Shown: piece after piece, positions 17,841-31,780 of the stretch | How the letters are laid out: each line of letters begins with the position of its first letter | How positions within the stretch are numbered: the first letter of the stretch is position 1 | Assembly (NCBI RefSeq): GCF_954871325.1 | Contig: NC_088776.1 | Span: forward strand, 32,908,508-32,972,507 | Reading direction: 5' to 3' | Origin: Gordionus sp. m RMFG-2023 | Taxonomy: Eukaryota > Nematomorpha > Gordioida > Chordodea > Parachordodidae | Length of the DNA stretch: 64,000 nucleotides | Notes under the pieces: generated by a model | The model's database searches: none | What the model was told of the DNA's origin: nothing | Seen by the model: the letters and a program-made list of their open reading frames with translations, nothing else | Made by a program: the position numbers and the translations under genes

Positions 17841-20800
17841 TAATTTCCAACCCTCGATGACTTTTCATTTAAATCAGGATATATTTAAATTATTTTACAC
17901 GTCTATTAGAGCTTACTTTTAAAAACTGATTAGTCAATTTTGTCATTTTTAAAAAAATACTTTTAGCTATCTTATTCAATCTTTTTAATGTGTAATATCT
18001 CAAAAAAAACATTTATAACACAAATCATACATTTCAACCATATTTTATATTTATAATAAATGTTTTTCCTTGGATTACACTGTAAACATAGTTTATATAA
18101 TTTTATTCAAATACGATAAATTTTTCTCACTTCACAGTTGTCCATAACATAATATAACTATTATAAATATTTTCCATTCATATTTTAAAATTATTATAAA
18201 ACTTTAAAAAATAACCGGTTTTTTAATTTTTTTTATAACGATTAATATATCCTTACTTTTATTTCAAAATTGTTCTTAATTATTTTATGCCTTATTTAAA
18301 TAAATTATTTACTATATACTTGATACTGTAATCATCAGTGTGTAGCTTAAAAATTAGAGGGGGTGCTACAATTTTTTATATAGGAAAGAATTTCTGAATT
18401 GTGCGACATTTGTAAATATTCATCTTGATATTTAAATATTATTGCCAACATGTTCCTAATAATTTAATTTTTTAAAATATCGATCAATAAAATGGTTCTT
18501 TGGCAAAGGGACACCTAGGAATTTGATAAAAAAATATCTAATTTATTATTTCTTTCAAAGTATATTTTTAATCTATATAATTCACCTATTTAAAAATTTC
18601 GAATTTTGTTAAAATTGGATAATTTATTGCTTGTAGCGTTGTTAAATTGGTTCTCAATCCTAACAATTAAAAAAATTCGCTAAGCATAGAGACCATATAT
18701 TTTTTTCAGATTGAGCTATTATTTAAGTTAAAATCTCAATCGAGGCTAAGTTGATTATCACTTAAAAATTCGGTTCTTTCTAGTCGACTCAAAACCTGGT
18801 AAAAATGGAGCCATTTATCACCACGACTTGGAATTTCACTATGCTCTAAATAAAGCGGCGATATAAAAATTTCTATGGGTGTTACAAATTTTTTAAAAGA
18901 AAATTTTGTTAAAAATATTAATGGGTCAATAACGCCTATTACACCAGAATATTTCAGGGATCCCAATAAAGCAAAAATTTTAAAACTTATCATCACTGAG
19001 GATTAATATTTCATTTTGTTCAACAACCAACATTGTTTTATTGACCTTTGTTTTGTTATATATGGTTGAACATGTGCGTCGGTTTCAATCCGCGGCGATT
19101 TTTTAAATATTTTTTATCGGTCTTCATCGGTTTGCTGAATTAGCCGCCGTCTAAAAAGGTCGCGGAATCGGTGGTGCTACATATTTTAGAAATGGATTTA
19201 ATTTACAATTCAATTTGTCACATTTTTTTATAATATATTTGGACTCTTCATTTCAACATTGTTAATATAGTTTAGTTCTTAAATCATTTCCTCCCAAACC
19301 TATATATATTTATGTATTTTTTATTTTCTGAAATAGTCTAGGGAATTGCCTTTTTAACTCAGGTCATATTATATCGATTTTTATTTATGTATAAATTTGG
19401 AATGCAAACAAAATATAAAGTAAGAAATATAAATAAATTGGAAATCGAATTTAGTTAAATTATAATTGCCTTGAATAAATATTATTTTGTCGAGATTAGT
19501 GGGGCATAAAGAGATCCTTTTTGACTTTGAAAAATCTTTCGATAGGTATACTGGTAGCTAGCATGCAAGATACATTTCTAGCTAAATTAGCAAGTCTAGT
19601 AAGTTCTAGTCGCTTTTTTTATCAAAAGATTAGTGCATCCTGTTTTGGTATAGTTTTTTGGCCGAGTAAAATATGACATTCCCCCTCTAGATAGTCTGTG
19701 TTATAATAATCGTTGCTGGAAGGGAATGTTTATGAGCTATATGAATTGGATCTTAGCCCATTTCTATCATGCTCTATAAGTTTTAAATGTCAAATTATAA
19801 ATTACAATGATGTAATATAATTCAACCAAATATTCTGAAAATATTTAAGATTTTAAAATCTCGGATCAAGTAGTGTCGTTAATATCTAATGTTCAAAATA
19901 TTTAAATTAAATTTTCATTAATAAAATAATTATATAAAATAAATTTTTTGCAGTTCGGTAATTACGAACCCATGATCAAGCTTTTTTTGCATATTTATTT
20001 TAGAGAAATTATCTGAGCTATCAGATTAAATGATTTATATTATATTAACTGTGAAATAATAAACCTATTTTGATCACTTTTGGGAGAAAGAAATTACACA
20101 GATTCTCTGAATCGATTTAATAATGCGAATAGTTTGTCATACTGAAAAAGTTTTAAAGATTATTAGATAAAGTGGTTTGATAATTGTATATAGGATGGTA
20201 TAAAACTTGTATGTCCAATAAAATAAAGATAAGAATAATATGCATTATGTTTATGTACTAATTGAAATATAAAAAATATATGAATATAATGAAATCGCAT
20301 TTAAAAATTTTAACCGCCATGCCACCGCCATAAAATTTTTATAAAAATAGTAGAGAAAAAAATTCAAATTTAACATTTTTGAAAAAGCATTAAATTTTTT
20401 TTTGGCTAGGGGGGTTCAGTTTCTCTTTGAGATTTGGAAGAGGCTAATCATTAAAAAAAATGGGTGGGCTTTTCGCTATACACCCCTTGGTAATCATATT
20501 TCTAAACAAGAAACAACTATAATCTATGTAAGTGAGTGAAATAAAACACTTTTCTGAATAATTAAGAAGTAATAGCTTAGAAGTTCTTATAGGCAAATAA
20601 TTAAATATATAATAATGAAACCTTACCAATAAGCCTAAAGGGAATATAAATAATGCATTATTTTATTCGTATTTGATTTGTTTAAATGAATTGAATAATA
20701 TACTATTTGTACAAATAGTATTCAATTTGAGTAATTCGTTTTTTTAAGATATATTAAACAAATCATAAATATATTGACAATTATTTTTAATTTTTATTGA

Positions 20801-21640
20801 ACTTTTATTTTAATTTAATTCAAATTAATAAAATTGGCTTTTAACCCTAGAGTGATAACCTAAGTTGAGTTGATCTAAGTACAGATGAATAATTTATCTG
20901 ACTCATATTTTTGAATATTATTTTCTTTAACAAATGTTCCTTCAAGATTTATAAAATATTTAAGTTAAATGCTATAAATTATTATCTATAAAAAGTTTTG
21001 TTATCTCTAAAAATAATCTTTATCGATTAAAAAAAAGAGTTGAATATTTGGGTCTAAAAAAAATTATACTGCAACTCTTTTTACTCAGGTGAGAATAGGG
21101 TGGAACTTATAATAATTGAAAAGATTTTGTTCTCTCTTTACATTTTATAATGTACTTGTAATGTTTCAAGCAGCCATTTCACTATCTCTTACTGTATTCA
21201 TATTGTTCCCAAATGTCCCTCTTTCTTGGGGAGGACTTTTTGCCAATTTGATCGTTAAGATCAATTAATAAATTGAGCCATTATATTCTCCATAATTTTG
21301 CTAGATTTTATCAAAATATATATTTTTTTTAAAAAGAATTATATTTTTATTTATCTTTAATAGGGTTTGAAATATTGAATTTTAGATAAAATTCAACAAA
21401 TTTCATATATAAATTCGGAAATAATTATATAATAAAATTTTTATTTAAATTATTCAATTTTATTAATAATAAAAAACTTATAGAATAATTTACTATTTGT
21501 ATTCATTACTATTCAATTGTTTTCGAATATGCCTGTTTGTCAATCAATGTGGCCCTAGGAATCATGAAACTTTTTCGAATAATGAATATCCGTTTATAAT
21601 CAAAATTGGAGAAATCATCTCCGGTTCTATATGAATTCAG
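17841..21640. other. 3.8-kb stretch with no recognisable gene
   Basis: AT-rich sequence. A fragment of the TGTTGTTA MITE family begins near 18637 (GCGTTGTTAAATTGGTTCTC). A GC-rich patch near 19080-19180 (CCGCGGCGA, GCCGCCG, GGTCGCGGAATCGG) looks like the end of another repeat. An 86-codon minus-strand frame at 18736-18996 matches nothing I know. Confidence 0.6.
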
Positions 21641-21850
21641 CAAAAATCGCAAAACACTTTTTCGCGAATGTTTATTATAGTGAAGCTTTTATCGCAAATA
21701 CTATTTGCCAAGATTATAATTTTTCCTAGCAAAACCCTTATCGCGAACGCTTATGAGCGAAAATTTTATAGCCAAGTCATTATCGCCAAACCCAAATTGC
21801 GAAAACTATTTAGCGAATTTATTAGCGCGAACGTCATAATTACTAATAGT
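21640..21850. repeat. Degenerate tandem repeat with TTCGCGAA / TTATCGC motifs
   Basis: About ten imperfect units containing CGCGAA, ATCGC or TAGCGAA recur every ~20-25 bp; several units are near-palindromic (TTCGCGAA). The 77-codon frame at 21668-21901 reads across the repeats and is probably not a gene. Confidence 0.6.
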
Positions 21851-21940
21851 GTAATAATAGTTATTTTTAAGACCATATTAAATAAAATTTTTGAAAAATA
21901 GGTTGAAAGATCGATTAAAAGATAAAACTTTTAATCTTTT

Positions 21941-22192
21941 TTACTTAAATAAATTTATATGACACCCTTCAGAAGGCTTCTGATATTCCCCTAGTGTCTC
22001 ACTCCATTGGTTTCCTCTTATTAATGAATCAATATAACAATGTCTCAACCACGAAAAAATCTTTATCTTCCTTCGTATAGCTATTTCCCCTAGTCTTGGC
22101 TGCGATATATCGCTTCCTTCGAAATGTATTGATTGTTCTTTACCATCCTTTACATAGTAGATATTCCAAAAGCTGCCTCTCACAGCATACAA
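21941..22192 (-). CDS. Unrecognised 83-codon reading frame
   Basis: I do not recognise this product. Its composition (Trp, Gly, Glu, Pro and His spread through the chain, as in GSFWNIYY and SWLRHCYID) is more protein-like than the Lys/Asn/Ile-rich chance frames around it. It lies about 160 bp before the LTR fossil. It may be a single exon or a remnant of a mobile element. No clear splice sites or partner exons were seen. Confidence 0.2.
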   Translation of the reverse strand: MYAVRGSFWNIYYVKDGKEQSIHFEGSDISQPRLGEIAIRRKIKIFSWLRHCYIDSLIRGNQWSETLGEYQKPSEGCHINLFK

Positions 22193-22351
22193 ATAAATAA
22201 TTTAATCTAATAAGCTCCCAAAAATCCTAGAGCCCAATAATATATACTTATGCAAGGAAATAATTTGTCAGACATCACTAGAGTAATTTTTATCTCACTA
22301 GTTACCCTTGGCGTTTTTTGGTGATCTTAAATTTATTATTAGAGAACAAAT

Positions 22352-22552
22352 TGTTATATTATAATAAATATTTATTTATTTTATTAAAAAATAGTTGATA
22401 AAAAAAAAATAATATTGGAAAAATATATATATATTTTGTGAATTCTTCGATTTTTTTTACGTTGTAAAGTGTGAGAATTTAATAAAAATAAAATATTAAA
22501 AAGTGTAAAACAAAATCTATTCTCAAAATCCTATAATTCAGAGCTTCTAACA
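22352..22552 (+). repeat. 5' LTR of the fossil
   Basis: Only the last ~120 bp are confirmed by the matching right-hand copy; the first ~80 bp are placed on a TG...CA ending rule. TTGGTGCCG follows, consistent with a tRNA primer site. Confidence 0.55.
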
Positions 22553-22692
22553 GTTGGTGCCGTTTATTTTTTTCAACCACGGAGAAGATATCTGGGAAGA
22601 GTGGACGCAGTGTACTTATAAAATATACGACGGTGGAAAATAAAAATTCGAAATAAGGTAAAATTTTGTTCTAAATAATTTAATGAATTATC

Positions 22693-24184
22693 CAGAGTTG
22701 TTAAACGCTACTTTTAAAAGTAGCGCGCTACCGCTATCGCTATTTGTCAAAAAAAGTAGCTCGCTATTAGCTACTATTTATAAAAAAAATTTACAAACAA
22801 ATTTTTTATTTTTTGCTTATAATGTTATTGTATAGTAAATATATAAAAATCAACATTTATAAATATTAAAATATAGTTAGTTTTGATTATAAAAAAATTT
22901 ATGTAATAAAAATAAATATTTATGGTAATTTGTTGCATTTTAATAATAAAATCATTTCAATATTATCATCGCCAAGTCTAGAGCGACGATCAGAAAGTAT
23001 AAATTTTACCTTATTAAATAATCTCTCGACAGTAGCACTTGAGTATAAGGGTGCATTTAATCTTATATACATATTTTTAATATAAGATAGATTATCAATA
23101 ATTTTATTTGCAAGTGCATCGTATGTCTGGTATCCTATTATCATTTTGAGGGTTAATGCCACAGATCTTCTTTTTAAAGTTCTAGGGTCTAGCCAATGGC
23201 CTGTGATACCCAAATAAGCTCAAAAATATTTAATCAGATCAATTTATAAATATAAATAAATTTTTACCTTCTGTTATGTGTTCAACTATCTCCCGTGGTA
23301 CATATATATGATATCTCTGATAACTACTATTAGAGCATCTTTCATCATTTTAAAGTTATCTGCTATTTTATTCATTAGTGTCTGGCGGCGTAAAATTGTT
23401 GTACCAAGGAATAGAATTTTAATCATCATGGTAAATGATGGATTATCAACTAAGGACATTGACTGAACTGTATAAATTATAAAATCAACAATAACTTTAT
23501 CAGCCAATTTCTGAGAAATATTGTCATTTGCATTATTAATTAATTTGGTTTAAATTGAATTAGTCTTTTTGGATATAGAGTCGCCTATACCAAAATTATT
23601 AAGATGTTTCTCCATTTCCTTAAAACTTATGAACAGTCTTATAAAATAAATATTATTAGAATGTAAAAATGACAATTTACCTTTAGGTGTTTCTTGAGGT
23701 TATAGCTTCTGGATTAATTTGAGGAGATATTTTTTTTTACATTTTAAACAAATAAATTTGAAACCAGTTTTGGTTATATATTTATTTAAAAAAATTTCCA
23801 AATCTAGGGAATGGGAAATTTGTATTATAGCTATTAAGAACATTTTCTTCCCTGGTATCTTCCATTTCATTAATATCATTGTCAGAATCACTTTCAACGA
23901 TTTGGATATCCATAGGCGATGACATTTTAAATTATTAACACGTGATTTAGGTTTATAATACAAATGAAAATATAATTTACAAATTGAAATTATATTTTAA
24001 TTTCAAAATCAAATAATAAATCATAATAAATTATGATATTATATTTAAATTTTCATGTTTACACTTACCTTCATTATATTTTTCAAAAAAAAGTAGCGCG
24101 CTAAAAAATTAAATAATTACAAAAAAAGTAGCTGCTATTAGCTATAGCTACCAAAAAAGTTAGCGCGCTACTTTAATAACTTTG
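22693..24184 (-). mobile_element. hAT transposon, CAGAGTTGTTAA group, 1.49 kb, defective
   Basis: The ends are CAGAGTTGTTAAACGCTAC and its imperfect inverse ending AATAACTTTG, each with repeated GTAGCGCGCTAC subterminal motifs. The 8-bp flanks GAATTATC and GTATTATC agree at 7 of 8 positions (22685-22692, 24185-24192). The minus strand encodes the hAT C-terminal dimerisation domain at 22920-23213 (SSATVERLF, then DDNIEMILLLKCNKL). Upstream, 23286-23507 has the VDNPSFTMMIK segment, and a BED-finger-like CLKCKKK piece lies near 23.7 kb. Frames are broken by stops and shifts, and the catalytic centre is mostly missing, so this is an internally deleted, dead copy. Confidence 0.85.
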
Positions 24185-24899
24185 GTATTATCTAATAATT
24201 TTATTAACAATAATTGCATTAGCATATTTTTTTTCATTTAGAATTATAAAGATTATAATAAAATTTTTAATAAATTTATTATAAATACACAAAATTTAAA
24301 AATTTGTAAGATAAATTAAAATAAAAATGTTCAACAAAAAAGTTATAAGAGCTTATAATTACATAGAGATCAAAAATTTGTCTCAATATTTAGTATTTGT
24401 TGTAAGTCTAATATTAAGCATTTATATTTGGTATAAAAGAAGAAATATTAATAGGGAGGCGAATAAAATAAGATTGTTAAAACAAATGGATAGGGAAAAA
24501 TATGATAAAATGGAATATAATGAAATATATATGATGAAAAATGATAAAAAAATATGGAATATTAAAAAGAGATATCTTTGGAGATAATTCTGAAAAAAAG
24601 AAAATTTGGAATTAATGTTAATAAAACAGAGATTATTAGAGATTCTGAAAAAGAAAGAAATGAAATTGATACGGAAGATAAAAATATAGGAAGTGAAAAT
24701 AATGAAATTGAGATAATAAATATGATAAAGGATATAGTAATAAAAGAAATAAAGATTGAAAATAAAAAAAAAGAAAATTGAGAAAGATAATATGGAAAGA
24801 GAAAGTAAAGAAAAATAAAAAAAAGAATTATTTAAAAAAGTTGAAGAAATGAAATGGGAAATTAAAAAATTGAATGAGGCAAATCAAAGGTATAATGGT

Positions 24900-25285
24900 G
24901 GAACGGGTCAAGAACATGTTATAATTGTGGGAAATATGGTCATATAAGCAGAGAATGTAATAAAAAGATAAATTAAAGAATGTTACCAATAGTTTGTAAA
25001 AGATGTGGAAACAAAGGACATAATGCCAAGGAATGTTATGTTCTATACAAGTTATTAAATGAAAAACAAAAATTACAGTTGCGTGTGAAAATTGTGGAAA
25101 GTTTGGGCATAATCAGGATAAGTGTTATAAAAAATCAACAGGGAAATTCCAAAGCATTTCCAGCGGTGGATACAGAAAAAATAAAGGGAAAAATATTTAT
25201 GAAAAAAGAAATATGGAAGTGATAACGTGTCTTAAATGTCGTAATATTGGTCATTATGCGAAAGATTGTACAGTAGGATGACTGT
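24900..25285 (+). other. Zinc-knuckle part of the LTR fossil's gag-like region
   Basis: Several CX2CX4HX4C knuckles are recognisable here (for example CKRCGNKGHNAKEC and CLKCRNIGHYAKDC), the nucleocapsid signature of retroelements. It is part of the broken element at 22352-34236. Confidence 0.7.
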
Positions 25286-27154
25286 ATGATAGTGAAATAA
25301 AAACATTGTTGGATCAATTAAAGGAAAATATATATAAAAACAAGGTAAATGATCATAATGAAATAGAAAGAAAAAATGAAGGAAATTGAAATAACACTTA
25401 TGGGATTTATAAAAATATGTTAGAAAATGTAACACGAAAGAATATACAAATTAGTAATTTACCGATTTTAAAGTTGGAAGATAATAAAAATTTTGATCAA
25501 TGTCCAAGAATAAAAGTGAATGTAGGAAATAAAGAAATTTTTGATGTTATTGGATATAGGGGCAACATCTGTCATTATGATGAATTTTACAAATTATGGC
25601 CGAATGAACACATAATTAAAGATAAAATGAGGGTAAAACAATTGAATGGTTCAGAAATTATGGTATTGGGAAAAATAAATTTACCGGTATTAATAAATAA
25701 GGAAATAATAAATTTGAATTTGTGGGTATTAGAAGAAAACATTTATACAGTTCTGGTATGGAATTGGATATCAAAAATTGTATTAGAAAATATTTTGCTG
25801 AATATATTTCAAGGGAAAAATGATAATGAGGTAGATGCTAAAAATTTGGGAAATAGGGTGATGAAAGATGAAATTTTAGAGAATATGAAAATTGAGAGTA
25901 TGCTAAATAATAATCAAGGAATTTGTGATAATAAAGAAAATGAATTTTTGGAAAATAAAATGCTAAAAAGTGGTGAAATTAAAAATGTATTACATAATTC
26001 TGAGGAAATTCAGAAAAATGAAAAAATTATGAGTGATAAAATGGGTCAGGAGAAACTTGATATTTTGGATAATAAAATTGACATAAGTATAATACCTGAT
26101 ACCGAAATTAAAAAAAATATTAATGTAGAAATTAATAATATTTCGGTTGATTTGGAAGTTGATAATATTTCGAAAATTAGTGACAAGGATTTTAAAGGAG
26201 AAATAAGCAATGAATTAATTGTAGCGGAATCAGTGTTGAAAGGTAATGATATAGGAGGTGATAAAAATTTTAAAGAATCAGATTTAGAGTTTGAGATAAT
26301 ATTAAAGGATGAAAATAATAATACCAAAAAGGATTGGTATATTAATCAGTTGGAAGAAAGAATTTGAAAGATGTAAATTCCGGTGTTAGAAATTATACCA
26401 GCGAAATTGGTTAAAAAAAATTGAGGACAATATAGTAGTGGAAACTATTGAGGTAAATCAAAAATTGAAGATTTTACAAAAAGCAGTGATGAATTTGGAA
26501 AATAAATATGGAGAAATTTTTGATAAGAAATTAGGTCGATTGGTAAATTCTAAGGTAGATATTTGTTTAAAAGAGAGTGGAGGATAATAAGGGGGTCAAA
26601 AAGCATTGAAAGTAATTGATAACAAGAAGGGTATGAAAATGTAATAAAAAAAAGAAGGAATTAAAGGAAAAAATTGGGAATATATATATATATGAGAAAT
26701 GTAAATACTATTTATCTGAGGGAATTATGGAATTATATATTCTAAAATTATTCAGGGGTAAAAGGGTTATGGATCGCTTATGTAAAATTTTATATGAATT
26801 AAAAGTTGGTAGTTCTTGTGGAATGAAGGAAATAATGTATTAAATATTAAAATTTGATTTTAATGTTGTTAATAAGAAAATTGTAAAAATTAGATGCACA
26901 TGTGCAATTTTTTTTTAAATAGTAATAAAATCATGAAGTAATATATGTGGGTAAAGTGGTTATGGTATTAGAAAGGTCATTGTATTAAAGTTTAACTTGA
27001 TTTATTTATTTTAATTTATCTTTGGTAAAAGAAGGTTGGAAGATAAAATGTTTATATGAGTGGGGATTGTAATATGTTTGTTAATGTGCAATTTTTATTG
27101 AAAATGAAAACGATAAGGAATTAAAAGATAAAGTTGTTTGTTATAAAAAAAGTA

Positions 27155-29131
27155 ATAGAGCGACAGCGACACGACAAAATACAAATATATGTAATTACCA
27201 ATGACTATTAATAGTGAGCTTTTGCGACGCGACACGACATTCCCGCCAGATTTGTCGCATTAAACATAGAAACAAGTTACAAAACATTTTGTTTTTTTTC
27301 AAAGCGACATAACTACAATATGGACGAAAAAGAAAATTTGCAAGTAAATTTTTGAAATGCTATTAAATTAATAAATGTTATAATATATACATTATAATAT
27401 AAATGAATATTATGTTAATAAATTTTTATAGAAAATCATTAAAGAAGATTTGATCAACTCCATCAGATACCATCAGCTGAAAACAATATTGAGACAGGTA
27501 ATTAAAGAGTATATTAATTTGAAATATTTTTCTTTTGCAATAGAGATGGCCAAATCAGCATGGGAAAATTTAAGAGATTGCTTTATGAGGGAACATAAAA
27601 ACTATAGAGCCAGGGATTCAGTATACCAATTTGAAAAAAACAAATCCTGTTATACCTAAAATTGATGAAGCAAATATTGCTAGAGCAATGTATGAACAAA
27701 TGAGTGGTAATGAAAATTATCAATTTGAAGATGATAAATATAAATATACTAATTTTTGTTAAGATTTTATTAATACATAGCCATTGAAATCCCCTGCATA
27801 GAGACAAGTAGTGTAGCTACAATTTTAAGGAATGATTGTAATCATATTTTATATAAATAATATTATATATATTTAACATCACTATCAACTATTATATGAT
27901 CAAATTTATCTTGCAAAAAATTAATTAAAAGAGGGATATTGATCAAGGTAATTTGCATTTGTAAATATTTTTATTATTTTAAACTAGATCTTTGAGCAAA
28001 TACTTGAAATAGAAAAAATGAAAAAAAGAAGATTATCTACAAATTCTTGGATCAATGTCATGCTTGAGCAAACCCTTGCAAAAAGATCAGAAAGGGGAAA
28101 TAAAAAGCTTATTAAAATTATTTTTGATATACTCTTCAATTTTGACAGTGATCAAGAATAATAAAAAATATTATAATGCATTGTTATTATTTCATTGGAG
28201 GGCTTTTATATTATTTTAATCATATTTAAGACACATATAATAAATAAACTTTCTTTTTATTAAATAATTACAAATCAATAAAAAAAATAGAGTAATATTT
28301 TTAAAATTTATTAAATTATAATGCTATATTTGCCATGATAATTTATTTCTATAAAAATATTCAGAAAAGGCATCTCTAATATCTTTAGAAACCTTTATGG
28401 GTTTTTTTTATAGATTGAGGATTCCATAAATAATTATTTTGTTTAGGATCTTGAGTATCCTTGGGGTGGAGATCTATGTTTTCTTTATCAATAACCAAAT
28501 TGTGTAATAGCGCATAAGTTTTTATAATTGTTTCGCTATTGATGACATTGGTATACAAGGTTCGATTAAGAATACATCATTTAGATGCCAATATGCCAAA
28601 GGTGCATTCCACCATTCTTTTGGCCCTTTAAAGGCGATGGATAGTTACATCCTGTTCCCAAATATCTAAGCAATTTTGATTATATAAAATAAAATTAATA
28701 TAAACCTTAGTGTTATCATCAATTTTTCTTCTATTGATGTGGGATTTTTAATAAAATTTGTTTTTTTTACCATTAGTTTTGATTTAATATGAGTTAAAAT
28801 ATAATAAAAGGTTTTCTAAATACAAAATTTCAATTTAGATTATACAATGAAATATTTTGGTTAATCTTATATAATTGTAAAATTTTCAGGATTGTTTATA
28901 AGTTTTGGGAATAGTACTGAGAACTCTCCTTCCTATTCTTTTCTAACATTCAGATTATTTTTCACCTTTTCATTTAAAGATATAATAGGAATAATTTTAG
29001 TTGTATAGATATCTTTTTTAAAAAAAATAAAAATATGCTTGTCGCAACTACTATGAATGCTATGTCGCTTATGACACATCAGCTGCTCTCTCGTTTAATG
29101 TCGTGTCGCTCTCTACTGTGAATGCACCCTA
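27155..29131. mobile_element. PIF/Harbinger transposon, defective
   Basis: The right end reads, inverted, GGGTGCATTCACAGTAGAG then GCGACACGACA; the left end has TAATAGAGCGACAGCGACACGACA, slightly shorter. Two divergent coding parts are visible, as usual for this superfamily. A MADF/Myb-like frame on the plus strand (27450-27659 and near 27990-28160, with AWENLRDCF) is the DNA-binding accessory protein. The nuclease C-terminus lies on the minus strand near 28.3-28.65 kb (ECTFGILASK, RTLYTNV, IIKTYALLHN). The nuclease frame is interrupted and its N-terminal half is not clear, so the copy is dead. It lies inside the LTR fossil. Confidence 0.75.
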
Positions 29132-29440
29132 AGAGTTAAAAGTAGTAGATCGTAAAAAGCGGTAATGAGAAGAGAAGAAACGTAAATTGTGAAAAGGCAA
29201 CTGGCAGTAAAATGGGGAAATAATTGAAATATAATGGTGAGAGAAAAAAGAAATAATAAAATGAAGATAATAATGTTGTTGTTTTGTGTAATGGTTCATT
29301 ATCCCATTAATGGTCAAGATTTTTCTAGTGGATAAAAATGCTTTATTTTTTCAAATTATATTGATTAATGCTCAAATATGATATTCTAAAAAAATAATCC
29401 TAAATAGAAAATCTAGCTTGGTGCATATCTGCTCCGTTAA

Positions 29441-31265
29441 CCATTAAGGTTAAAAAAGATAAAAATTATGTATAATACTATATAAGATCAAAGAATTAGA
29501 AATTTTTATTCTTTTTTTTGTAATTTATAATAAACACGAGTAAATGTTTATATATTATGAAAATCCTTGAAACATTTAGTATGAAGTGTGATTTGACATG
29601 TTTGGCACATATATTTTGAGTGCGTATGGCAATATCTGCATCTACGTCTTTTTCCATCTATAATTTTGGATAAATAATTACCAGATGAAGCAGTAAAGTT
29701 TTCGCTCTATAATGCAAACTGGCTTGCCTGTATTTAAATCTTTTTCAATTTTTATCGGTGTTCAAAGGAAGTAGTAACTTCTCGCCTAAATGCAAGCAAT
29801 CTCTTCTCATCTCGATTGATGAATTTCCAAATTTTCCACGAATTTACCAAAGCTACATCAATAAAATTGGTGAATATTGGCCACCGCTCTTTTTTCTCTC
29901 TTTTTATTCTATAGTAGATATGGGATTATCACACAGATCAACTCCACCCATGTGTTTGTTATAAGCAGTGATCATATTTGGTTGAGGAATTTTTATTTTA
30001 GAAGATATTTTCTTGGGATACCTCGTCACCACTGTATTATAATTCCAACGAACTATAAAAATTTCGTTTAATTTTTAGAACCTATAAACATAATATCCTC
30101 TCTTTTTTGCTACAGCATTTATAGATCCAATTTGGCAATGCTCCATTATCCCTCATAGTTGCAATTGTAAAATATCCATTTGTTATAAGTATGACAAAAG
30201 TTTTGAGGTATAGAAATTATCAAAATATATTTTATGATAATTTGGTTTTGTAAGGCCTATCTTTATAAAATCTATCAAGTATATGTTTTTAGTATTGTCT
30301 GTCAAATGAATATTATATTTAAAATTTAGTAATTATAATTGGGTCATTGTATTCCGGATTATTGGCATAGAATTATCACTATTATTAGAAAATACATCTT
30401 TTACTGTGGGAACGAAAGATATCCAGTAAATAATAGAATTCCAATAAATCTCTTAATATCTGGGATGGTTATACTATTAGACCTATTCATTTGTTTTGCA
30501 TAAATATTACTTTGATCTACAATTAGGGAATATAAGTCTTCGTCGAAAATTAAAAATATCTGATGGATTTTTATTATGCAAATTGTCTTCAAGTTTTATT
30601 TTATCTTCATTTTCCCTATTGAAAGGGATTGTAGAAGAATATAACGAATCTGTTTTCTCCATTTTAAATGTCGAGAAATTACAGAATAGCTTCTTGTAGC
30701 AGATGGTTCTGGAATGTCGTCATCAATTAAATTATAAATCTCCAATTCACAAAGTATCTGAAGGTAAAACTCCGTCATTTGTTAAGTCATTTTAAAAACG
30801 ATTCATTTAAAAATTTTAATTAAAAATTAAATATTTATTTTATAGAATCTTGATTTTTTAATTAGTCATCTATTATTTTGATAATTTTGATTGAATTGAC
30901 AAAACAGGTGCTAAGAAAAAAAATGTTCAGCAAGGAAGAAGGTACAAATAATTTAAAATCTTTATGAATAATTTTAATTTTCGAATATTTATGAACCGAA
31001 TATTTGCGATTTAATATAATTATACGAGATAAAAAATTATAAAAGAAACATATTATTCGATTCTCAGGGGGCTCAAAAATATTTTCAAAAGGCCTTTTTT
31101 TTGGGTATAAAAATTTTTTTCAAAACTTTCAGGGGACTCGAGTTACCTCCCCCCTTCCCCTCCTTAGTAATTGTAATAGTTTTAAGTATAATATAAAAAA
31201 TTATAATTCATTATGTTAAATTTGATTTATTTGAATTTTTTAAAAAAATTTATACTGCTAGATGG
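29441..31265 (-). mobile_element. piggyBac transposon, defective
   Basis: TTAA flanks both sides (29437-29440 and 31266-31269), and both ends start CCAT when read inwards. The minus strand carries transposase parts. The N-terminal half of the domain is at 30401-30778, with VDQSNIYAKQ and IPDIKRFIGILLF, typical of the DDE_Tnp_1_7 family. The C-terminal zinc ribbon is near 29.55-29.68 kb (GKRRRCRYCHTHSKYMCQTC). Stops and shifts separate the parts, so no full transposase can be made. Flanking copies of GGTGCATAT...CCGTTAAC near 29.42, 31.27 and 31.52 kb are odd and make the outer boundary slightly uncertain. Confidence 0.75.
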
Positions 31266-31780
31266 TTAACGGTGCATATATGAACCAGTCAACTTTATAT
31301 GGTTACCAATTAAAATTTTAATTATTTAAAATTTCAAAAATGATTGATAAATATTGATATCTCTATAAAAAAATATATAGTTTGAGGGCTTCTTAGGGAC
31401 ATAAAAATAAATTTTTTTCACATTTTTCTTTTTAGTTTTGAGGTACAATGTCTAAAGTCTAAACTATATAAAAACATTTTTTTAAATAAAAACTACTGTT
31501 TAAAAATGATATATAGGAGGTGGTATATATATGCACCGTTAACCAGTAATGGGTAGTAAAAAAAAGGGTAATGTGTGAGTTAAGGATATATGTTGTTAAA
31601 TTTTTTTTAAAGTATTTTTATTAAAATTTATTTAGTAGAATATTTTATTAAAGTTTTTTTTTTTAAATGTTGGATTAAATAAATTCTTTGGTAAGAGAGA
31701 AATTAAAGAAAAAAGGGTTGAAGATAATTTGGGATAATTTAATAAAAAATAAAAATTGTGTATGAAAAATAAAATAAATA

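Noticed and set aside
26046-26327. 93-codon minus-strand frame
   Set aside because: Antisense shadow of the LTR fossil's plus-strand coding region.
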